Shown here piece by piece: positions 56,298 to 64,000 of a stretch of 64,000 nt of DNA. The DNA comes from Paraconiothyrium sp. Pb-2020 (lineage: Eukaryota; Ascomycota; Dothideomycetes; Pleosporales; Didymosphaeriaceae). Location: positions 1,426,001 through 1,490,000 of the forward strand of contig JAJUBI010000006.1 in assembly GCA_022419385.1 (NCBI GenBank), given 5' to 3'. Position numbers and translations under genes: made by a program. How positions within the stretch are numbered: position 1 is the stretch's first letter; every line of letters begins with the position of its first letter. The notes beneath the pieces are model-generated. The model did not search any database. It was not told the DNA's origin and worked only from the letters and a program-made list of their open reading frames with translations.

Positions 56298-59138
56298 CTA
56301 GAAGAACAAAAGATCCTCCTCTTTCCATCCCTGTTCCAAAAGCGCCTCATGTGTAGCTTTTTCCAGCGGTCCCGGTCCACACACCAGCACTAAGCTCTCA
56401 CCATCCGCCCCCCTTACACAATGCTGCTTCAAAAGCGGCGCTCCAATCCTCCCTCTCAGCCCAGTCCAGTCCTCTGGCCCCTTGGTCAGTGTATACAATA
56501 ACTTGCACCTATCCGCATTGTCCCTCGCAAACATATCCAAGTCCTCTTTGCAAAGTATATCCTCAATGAGTCGATTTCCATCCAAGACGACACACGTCGT
56601 AGCATCGCTCTTATCTTGCATGACAGCGCGAAGCACTTGGAAAATAGGCGTAATCCCTGACCCTCCACAAATCATGAAAAACCGCTTGATGTGCCGCTGC
56701 CTTCCATTGATGAGACAGTCGCCTTTGCCCACGTATTCGAACTTGCCGATCGGTCCTTTCATCTCGACAAAATGCCCTGTGGGAATCGCATCGAGCGCTT
56801 TGGTCATCTTGCCGCCGGGCTGATCACCCGTGTCGTGATATACTTTGATGAGTACGTCGATGTAGCCGCGCTGCGTCGTCTCGGATATGGGCGTGTAGGA
56901 TCGGATGATGGATTCGCGCGTTACAGGGTCTTTGAGCCGGATCATGAGGTGTTGGCCTGTGGGTAGGCCGAGGGCTTGGTCGTTGTGCTCGAGCTTGAAG
57001 GTGAAGATGCGCGTGTCCCACGAAACTCTGGTCTTGGAGTGCAAGAGGGACTTGGTCCAGATGCGGCTGTCGAGGAAGACCGGACGGGGTTCTGTGGATT
57101 CGGTCGTCGGTTCGCCTTCAGCGAGGATGCGGCGAGCTTCTTCGTTAAGCGTGCCAATGTGGTAATCTGGCATCATTGCTTTGGCCGTCTCACTGTCTGC
57201 TTACTGTTAGTAACATGTAAGCTGTGGCGAACTTGAGACTTACGGATCGCCATGAATTCATCAGTGCTGTCAAGACCAGCTGCACTGATGATGCTCTGAG
57301 CTCCACCCGGATGACCGTCTAAAAATTGTTTTCCATCGTACACCTCACCATTTACGACAAACCATGGACTTTCGGCGTTGTTGTGTGACCTGAACTCATC
57401 GATCGTAACCTCGTTCCTTAGATCGTCTTTCGTCATCTTGATCTCTTTCGGCGCCTCCACCTCTACGGCATCCGCCTGCTCGCCCTCGATCCTGTCCCCC
57501 CAGTACCCATTGGTAAGGTTTCCTCCTGCCCTTTTGACGCGCTCCATCCAGCCTCCAGGCATAAGTGCTGGTTGAGTGGGGTGCTCGAAGCGCAGAACAC
57601 CATTCTCGTTGTGGATGACGACGCGGAACCAGGGGTTGTTCATCATACCAAGGACAGACCAATACATATCCCTTGGTTGGATATTCATGCTCTCATCCAT
57701 GGCTCTCACAACGATATCCTTCGCCTCTTTCAGCTCTTCGACCAAGATGCTCAATTTCCAGAAGCACCAACAGAAGCACGTTTCCCGCCAATCCATGTCT
57801 AGCCGTCCACCAAAAAGTTGTTTGTCTTCGAAAGCGCGGTACTTGTCTTCGGCATATTCGATATTACCAAATCTCCAGCTCTTCCCTTGGTCGAGGGATA
57901 TCTGCACACGTGTTATGCGGCGACCACCGCCGCTGTAGGCGTAGCCTTGCACAGTGTAGTACTCCCGTGCAGTGGCCAATTCGAGCTTCTCATCGTGCGC
58001 TGGGACCGCAGTAGCTGAGTTGGGGCTAAGGTCGTAGATTGCATAGCGTTCATCCATCCACCAGTCCTTATTCTTCGCTGCCTCGTCCGGGTCGACCATT
58101 GTGCTACCAAAGTCAGCAATCGCCCTTGTCTTACCACGAGAAGACTTACGGAAGCACTCTGTTATCGTAAATGTGATACCAATTGTCGCTTGGCTCAGCA
58201 GTGATGATAAGCTTCTTCAGCCACTTCACACTACGACCACCGATCTGCCCTGGTATTACTGCTCGCAGTGGCTTTCCATGGTCAGGTGTGAGGGGATCTC
58301 CGTTCATCCCATGAGCAAGCATGATACCGCGATTAGGATCCATGGCCCAGTTGAGCTTGACAGAAGTGCCGTAGTAGCCGTTGGGCTGTCCAGTGTTAGA
58401 TTTGCATGGCGTCGCAGGGACATGGACTGACCAGCTTATCCGCACCCTCCATGCACACATACCGCGCTTTCCTCAAGGGCTTAGCTCTTTCTAAAACGTC
58501 TCTCATGATGACGCCTGTAAACAGAGCAGTCGAGACCCCAGCGGGGCCCCAGGAGAATCCTTTGGACTTGCGGACGACATTTTGCTCTTTCCTCCTATTG
58601 CCTGCACAAACCAGGGTAATTGGGTATGTGACATTTTCATAGTCCCTCAGCAATTCTTTCAGTTTGATTTTCAAAGGATTGGCGACGAGTCTGGAATGGC
58701 TGTAAGCGACATGCTTCATTCACGAAAGCGATTCCGGAGCACGTACCCTTCGACAGAAAATTCCCAATCAGGGATGTCTTCGTTCTGAACTTCTGGTACT
58801 GGTCCATGATTCCTCACATAGAATAGCTCTGGTGAAGTCAAGAAACCTTCCTTGAACAATTCTGTCAGAGGCGCTTCGCAATTAAAAGGGTGAACACCGG
58901 TCAGCCGTATCAACCGGGAGTCTCTTGGTACATGTGAATCCGGCGTTGGCTTGTCGACATCCAAAATTTGTGTGGCTGCCCTTGACGGCGGTGGAAGTGG
59001 GACGCCCAGCTGCTCCTTGTTGTCTATCGACTTGACCGATTTTGCATCTTCGCCGTCAACGATTGTCTCTGGAGGTGTTGGTGGAAACTCGACACTGTTC
59101 TTCAACTGGACCGTCTGGGCCTCTACGATTGTGGTCAT
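56298..59138 (-). CDS. niaD: Nitrate reductase [NADPH], molybdopterin-type
   Basis: Five exons (59138-58747, 58690-58432, 58385-58150, 58103-57244, 57196-56298) give 881 aa; introns are 56, 46, 46 and 47 nt. The first splice yields WEFSVEGLVANPLKI. The molybdenum-cofactor domain has its ligand Cys in VCAGNRRKEQ (about 159), and the dimerisation domain follows with WWMDERYAIYDL. A cytochrome b5 haem domain (FLDGHPGGAQS, about 557-567), FAD domain (RSYTPIS, about 680) and NADPH domain (VCGPGPLE, about 857) complete the chain. The ATG at 59138 (MTTIVEAQTVQLKNS) is the first true ATG. The cytosolic enzyme reduces nitrate to nitrite, which niiA then reduces. Confidence 0.96.
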
Positions 59139-59616
59139 ATTGCGCACTGGGGCATATGAAGCGAAGGTAAGAAATCGCTATAACCGGAATGCGGGGTATA
59201 TTAGCACAGGGAAAGACTGCTGATCGAGATGTGAAGAAGGTGGCGCTCTGAAGGGTATTGCTAGGCTGATACCAATTGATGAGGTAGGTGTAGTAAGTAG
59301 TAGCGCAACGAAGAAAGTGGCGCCGGCCAACTGGAGACACGAGGGCCTGGATCTATGCGTCAAGCTTGGATCATAACAGACGACCGCTGGGCAGATGGCG
59401 ATTACTCGTTGCTGTGTATCGTAATGGCGATCACCAGCCTGTGCGCCGGCGAAGATCGATCACAATGACTACGCTCGGCATTCCCACTCACGATCCCAAT
59501 CCCAGCCCAAAACGCATTGCTCCTACCAGACGCCGCATCGTGGAGAAGGCGGTCCATCGATTCCGTCATCATGCTTGTGCCCAATGAAGACGCTCGAGAT
59601 CGGATCATCCTCGCAC

Positions 59617-59635
59617 AGATAATGCATCCTTATCT
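59617..59635. promoter_or_regulatory. Paired GATA sites upstream of niaD
   Basis: AGATAA at 59617-59622 on the plus strand and its reverse complement TTATCT at 59630-59635. Two inverted HGATAR sites 7 bases apart are a good candidate AreA target, about 490 bp upstream of niaD. Confidence 0.5.
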
Positions 59636-59833
59636 TTCAGCACCAAGCGATCCACTCCGGGTCTAGTGCTGTGGGCGGCCGGAAACGTCGAGCAACTCCA
59701 CGGAACGGCGCCTATCGAGGGGTCCTGCAGCTAAAAGAACTTGCAGTTGCGCTGTGGAGCCATCGTCCGGTTCCTAGTGCAGAGGAGCAGGAGCCCCCAC
59801 GGCTTCTACGGACGTTGGGGCGAGGACCACTGT

Positions 59834-59841
59834 CTCCGTGG
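59834..59841 (+). promoter_or_regulatory. Putative NirA site upstream of niaD
   Basis: CTCCGTGG matches the NirA consensus CTCCGHGG, about 700 bp before the niaD ATG. Distance and orientation are less typical than at niiA. Confidence 0.35.
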
Positions 59842-60554
59842 ACGCGGAAATGCTCGTCGACTCGTTCGCGACCAGACATGCTCTCCCAGCGTCTGCTTTG
59901 TTTTCCTTTCATCGCGACGTCATGCGATACGCCTCCTTCACCATCTGCGATGCGAATTCGAGTGGGGGCAGCCTGTTCAGCTGGTAGCACTCCTGCCTGG
60001 GGCGCTGGTGCGGCTGCGCACGCTGAATTGTCGCGTCGTGGACAAGGGTGTGCTCTCCACCGAGCGACATCTACAGAGAAAGGAGGTATATTCGATTTGC
60101 AAGGACCAGCAGAAACGATAAATCGTATAATATCCTGAGAGATAAGGACGAGGTCGAGTGTAGTTGCTCAGCGGAGAAACGCTCGCTCCGTTATACTTTT
60201 GCATCTCCGCGGGCAGGCACGACCATTGCCGAGAGCACCAGTGGATCCTACCCGCAACACTATTACCTTTGAAAGTATCCCATGGAACATATCACGTTCC
60301 ACTACTTCAAATCCCTGAGCATTAGCCCATGATCTATTGACAACTGAAATCTACTTCAGGTTTTGTACCATTTTTTTGTAAAGTTTTGCTGACGGGACGC
60401 TCTCAAACTGGGGTGACGCATTGCCTTCGCCTATACCTTCAACTTTGTACAAACCTGCCACCCAAAAACATACAGTTGTGAAGACACCTTACCAACTGGT
60501 GCTCCCGAGCACAGCTCTAAAGCACATGTCGCCATCACATACTCCTCTACGTCC

Positions 60555-61718
60555 TTACAAATCGTCGACGTACTTCTTCCGTCCTAGAACCATGCCTTCG
60601 CCCTGTCCACTCAGCTGGACTCCGTCCTCGTTTATGATCCTTACCAGGCTAGGCCATACTACGATCTCCTGAGTCGTAAGTCCGATCGAAGAGGTAGCCG
60701 CGAGGCCTATACTTGCGATGCTTGACATCGTGTCTGGGTCAAGCTCCGACTCCGTCTTGCCATGCGCCGCCGCGCGGTCAGAACGCCAGTCAAACCTCCA
60801 GAAACAAGGCTGACTGAACAGCGTGAAGGCAAAGGAAGCGCCGTGTCTCAAAACGTCTCTCAGGTCGTCAACACGCGCGTCCTTGCCGTGGCCGGCGTCG
60901 TGAGGCAAGGCGTATGTTGCGATTAGAGGATCCAAGTCCTTTAATGCGCGCTCGACGTTCACGGTGCGCGCATCGAAAAACGAGAAGGCGTTGTCGATGT
61001 AGGCGGTATGACACAGGGCGGCGCTTATCTGCTTCCAGCGGGATAGCAGCGCTAAGTTCACGGTTTGCGTTTTGTCTTCCCCAAGCGTGACTGCTCCTTT
61101 CACAAGGGAGAAGCTTTGAAAACACTCCACGAGTTCTGGTGGAAGAAACGTGCTGCCCGTGCTATTGCTGATTCCCAATTTCAACAGGAGGCTTCGACTC
61201 AGGATCGTCCACGCAATGCACATAGCTAACGTTGCTGTCCTTGTATCTGCGTCGCCGAGAAGTCCCAGAATCTGCGGCCAAGGAAGGACCATGCCGGTGC
61301 TGGCGTGTTCGATGTCACTTTGCGAGATGCGCTGTTCTACATCGTTTGATGAGTAAAACTTGTGCACATGAGCGACGATAATGTCGTGGAGACCAGAAAA
61401 TTGTTTCGAAAGCTCCGCGTTCGGCAGTGGTTCATCCATTCCTGAGATAGACAGAACCGGTGGAGGTGAAGGGGTCGACACTGAAGATACTCGCGACGGG
61501 AGTGAGGACCGCACATCTGGGTACGAAGCTTTGTGTGGCTTGAGTTTGCGAAGCAACGTCATGCGGTGAGACTTGCTCCGCTCTATTACTTGAGAGTCAT
61601 GAACCGGGGGCGCTTGGAGATTCGCCATGAGCAGACGATGATTCCCTAGGAGCGCAGAGTTGAGCCTTTCTGAAGGGATATATGACGACAACATGTCAGG
61701 ACTGTCGACCCGTAACAT
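60555..61718 (-). CDS. Hypothetical protein, 387 aa
   Basis: One exon from the ATG at 61718 (MLRVDSPDMLSSYIPSERLN) to a stop at 60555. The first 100 residues are basic and Ser/Pro-rich (RMTLLRKLKPHKASYPDVRS). The rest is a mixed helical domain (FSGLHDIIVAHVHKFYSSND; LATYALP-type and FAFTLFSQPCFWRFDWRSDR segments) of globular composition. No domain or catalytic motif is recognised. Composition and length support a real gene. Confidence 0.7.
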   Translation of the reverse strand: MLRVDSPDMLSSYIPSERLNSALLGNHRLLMANLQAPPVHDSQVIERSKSHRMTLLRKLKPHKASYPDVRSSLPSRVSSVSTPSPPPVLSISGMDEPLPNAELSKQFSGLHDIIVAHVHKFYSSNDVEQRISQSDIEHASTGMVLPWPQILGLLGDADTRTATLAMCIAWTILSRSLLLKLGISNSTGSTFLPPELVECFQSFSLVKGAVTLGEDKTQTVNLALLSRWKQISAALCHTAYIDNAFSFFDARTVNVERALKDLDPLIATYALPHDAGHGKDARVDDLRDVLRHGASFAFTLFSQPCFWRFDWRSDRAAAHGKTESELDPDTMSSIASIGLAATSSIGLTTQEIVVWPSLVRIINEDGVQLSGQGEGMVLGRKKYVDDL

Positions 61719-62055
61719 GCGATGTGACTTTTGCGCGGGAACTCATGGCTGCTAAGTACCTCACGTTCGTATCCGATATCATGGAAGCGATTCAGTGATC
61801 CAATATCACATTCCAGTGTTTCGGTAACATTTGCCTAAGGATTGCTTCGAGAAGCTGTTGAAGCCCTTCGTTTCCGAACGTAGAGTAATCCATTTGTGGC
61901 ATGTGGTTCTGAAACAGACAAACAAAGGACCCGGCAACCTGGAAGCTTACTGTAGATAGTGAGACTCTGCTACTGAACGCGATATCAAATCTTGAGACCC
62001 ATACTATTTTGGGATCGCCCATAAAGCAAATTGGGCGTTGTGAGGGTTGATTACT
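61719..62055. other. Short intergenic region with one small open frame
   Basis: 337 bp between the 387-aa gene and the helicase 3' end. A 76-codon minus-strand open frame (62022-61792, MGDPKIVWVSRF) has plausible residues but no recognised relatives, and could be a 5' exon of the 387-aa protein or chance. Confidence 0.35.
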
Positions 62056-64000
62056 TTACTTGGAAAATCCTTGAAAGGTGACCGCTGACAAAGGTCCAGT
62101 TCGTATCTCGCCCTGAAGTCGACCTTGCAGCGATTTGGCTCTTTCTTGTGACTTCAAGGCACTCTTTTGCTTGGCATGCGCTTTCTTGAATCTACCTTTC
62201 GTCCCATGTTTGATCCTTGTGATCATGTCACCGGCCTTTCCTTTGGTGAGGTCCTTCGGTTTCAAGCGATCTTCTTCTGGACGGAATTTGTTCAGAAAAT
62301 CAATTTGTGTCTGAGACGCTTGGCTTCGGCGCCAGAGTTGATGCTTGGAGATCCAAATGAAGTCGAAGGCTTCTGCGGCGAAAGTGTCTGCCGCATGAAC
62401 GACATGTTCGAAGGTGTCACCTTCTGCAACGACTTTGGGGGTGGCGTAGGGGCTTTTAGATTGGACACCTGATGGGAGTTTCCGGTAGTGCTTTACACGG
62501 AAAGACTGATCGTCTATACCGGTCGGTTCAATGGCGAGGTAATGGCCGCCATTGGTCGACAGAACAAACCTATCCTCACCGACGGCGACCCAAGCGAACT
62601 TGCTCATTCGCCGTATCACATTATCGCTCGAGGTATCTGCGATCAGGTCATGCACAGATTCGTAATCTGTGAAGGTAATGGAGCCAGAAGGCTTTGTTGA
62701 AAGAGATCTTGCAGCAATGTCAGCTGCCTCTTTCTCTCGCTTGCTCTCGCCGTCTTTCCGTTCTTTGAGCGCCATCAAATCCTTAGTGCTGGCCTTCTCG
62801 AGAATTTCATCAGGGTCGAGACCGAACAATGTTGGCGTAGAGATAACGCCAGTGCTCAGAGCTGAGACCATGTCTATGATGTGGCAGTTTTCTTTGCCAG
62901 GATGCAAGCGCATGCCCCGGCCGATCATTTGCACTAGCAGGTTACGTGACTTGGTAGGTCGTGCCAACAGAACGCAGTCGATATTGGGAATATCTGTACC
63001 TTCTGTGAAGACACCGCAGTTGAGCAGCACTGGGAAGTCACCTCTTCTGAATGCATCAACCCTAGCACTACGGATCCGGCTTGGGGTATCGCCAGTCACA
63101 AATTCGGCGGCGATACCATACTGGCGAAATTTAGCAGTTAAGTTTGTGACATGACTGAGGTCGACGCAGAAGACGATGGTGGAAGTACGTCCTTTCGCTT
63201 TGGCCAGCCACGCTTTGATCAAGAGATCGTTCGTGTCTTCAGTGTTGATGGCGCGTGATAGGGCAGCTGGTTTGAAGTCCCCATTCGCAGTAGTGCTCAC
63301 TCTGTTCAGGTCCGCCTTGATTTCGACTGTTGTGAAGACGACGTCGGAAAGCCAGTTCTCCTCAATCATGTCCACATAATCCCTGTCATCATCAACTACT
63401 CAACTCATGCAATTTTACTTCAAAACGCACCGGTGATATACTATATGGTCAATGACCGCACCAAGCTTGCGGCCGTCGAATCTTGAAAAGGTTGCGGAGA
63501 CACCGACAAGGGCAGGGACCGAGACCTTCTCCCAGTCGGCAGCATGCCGCAAGCCAAAATGCTTGAGCAAATCGAGATATTGTTGGCTCACTATGTGGTG
63601 GGCTTCGTCGACCAGTACCAGTTTGTATCGAGCTGGATCAAATTTGGCGACCCTATTACCTGACATGATGCTCTGTATGGAGGCCACGGTGATGTCGGCG
63701 GCCCCAGACGCATGGTTGTTGCCCATCTCAATGTCAACGTGCTTGTCGGGGTATGCGAGGGCGCAGTGACGGGCAGCTTGTTCCACCAGCTCGCGGCGGT
63801 GGGCCAATATGAGCGCTCGGGAGGCATCTCCGCTGGCGGGGAGTCTGTCAATGAGGTGGGTAAAGATGACCTAAGTGGTGGTCAGATATGTGTCGAAACC
63901 CACGTCATCGTCCATGGTTGCACGTACTGTCTTGCCGGATCCGGTGGCCAGCGAGACGCCCAGTCTCTTGTGACCCTTTGCGAGGTAGGCCAGCACCGAC
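62056..64000 (-). CDS. DEAD/DEAH-box ATP-dependent helicase, Irc3-like (5' part missing)
   Basis: Three exons visible (before 64000-63928, 63870-63431, 63382-62056); introns are 57 and 48 nt; at least 612 residues. Exon 1 ends with Walker A SLATGSGKT. Exon 2 holds ILAHRRELVEQAARH, motif II LVLVDEAHHI and motif III GVSATF. Exon 3 holds the second RecA fold (TIVFCVDLSHV; FTEGTDIPNIDCVLL; motif VI QMIGRGMRLHPGK). The splice DHIVYHR-DYVDMIEENW is typical of the Irc3 group, whose yeast member is a mitochondrial dsDNA helicase needed for mtDNA stability. The C-terminus is Lys-rich (KGRFKKAHAKQKSALKSQER). The mitochondrial targeting part lies outside the window. Confidence 0.9.

Larger units (their letters stand above)
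59139..60554. other. Intergenic region upstream of niaD
   Basis: 1.4 kb between niaD and the next gene. It carries the putative GATA and NirA sites. The plus-strand frame 59671-60138 (155 codons) is Arg/Ala/Ser-rich, has no motif, and is not supported. Confidence 0.5.

Noticed and set aside
59671..60138. 155-codon plus-strand open frame upstream of niaD
   Set aside because: Arg/Ala/Ser-rich with no motif; overlaps the putative NirA site; an equally long antisense frame exists.
62669..63154. 161-codon plus-strand open frame
   Set aside because: Exact shadow of the helicase exon on the other strand.
1..64000. tRNA, rRNA or CRISPR features
   Set aside because: No tRNA T-loop pattern (GGTTCGAATCC-like), rRNA segment or regularly spaced repeat array was found by eye; a covariance-model scan was not possible.

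Overview
This is a window of a filamentous ascomycete genome, most likely a Dothideomycete (Pleosporales-like). The basis is short spliceosomal introns (about 42-90 nt) with GT...AG ends and CTRAY-type branch sites, Zn2Cys6 and bZIP regulators, a CFEM/Pth11-type receptor, an RTA1-like protein, a fungal niaD/niiA nitrate pair, and a sharp split between an AT-rich repeat block and gene-rich DNA. The species assignment is inference; no rRNA or other marker is present. Several reading frames offered for this window begin at non-ATG codons, so starts were re-chosen by hand.

Region 1 (1 to about 15,660) is an AT-rich block holding two decayed Ty3/gypsy LTR retrotransposons on the + strand. Their gag-pol frames can still be followed, but they are full of TAA and TAG, as expected when CAA/CAG/TGG codons suffer the C-to-T changes of repeat-induced point mutation (RIP). 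Element 1 keeps gag, zinc knuckle, reverse transcriptase, RNase H, integrase and chromodomain-like parts, an extra antisense frame, a polypurine tract and a probable 3' LTR. Element 2 keeps gag to integrase and a polypurine tract. A telomere-like inverted repeat sits near the right edge.

Region 2 (15.7-31 kb): a truncated coding fragment, an ATF/CREB-type bZIP, an RTA1-like 7TM protein, a UPC2-like Zn2Cys6 factor, a large secreted GH106-type glycosidase, a small MGQSQSQ protein, a second Zn2Cys6 factor and a small membrane protein.

Region 3 (31-51 kb): an APC-family amino acid permease, a CFEM-domain 7TM receptor, a secreted DUF4360-like protein, an alpha/beta hydrolase, a Ser/Pro/Thr-rich single-pass membrane protein, a broken Thr-rich/Cys-rich secreted protein gene, the SNARE BOS1 and an unrecognised coiled-coil protein. 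Intergenic gaps are long (1-2.3 kb).

Region 4 (51.5-60 kb) is the nitrate assimilation pair: niaD (nitrate reductase) upstream of niiA (nitrite reductase), both on the minus strand. Putative NirA and AreA (GATA) sites lie upstream of each. Together they would reduce nitrate to nitrite to ammonium. No nitrate transporter is in the window. The window ends with an unrecognised 387-aa protein and the 3' part of an Irc3-like DEAH helicase that runs off the right edge.
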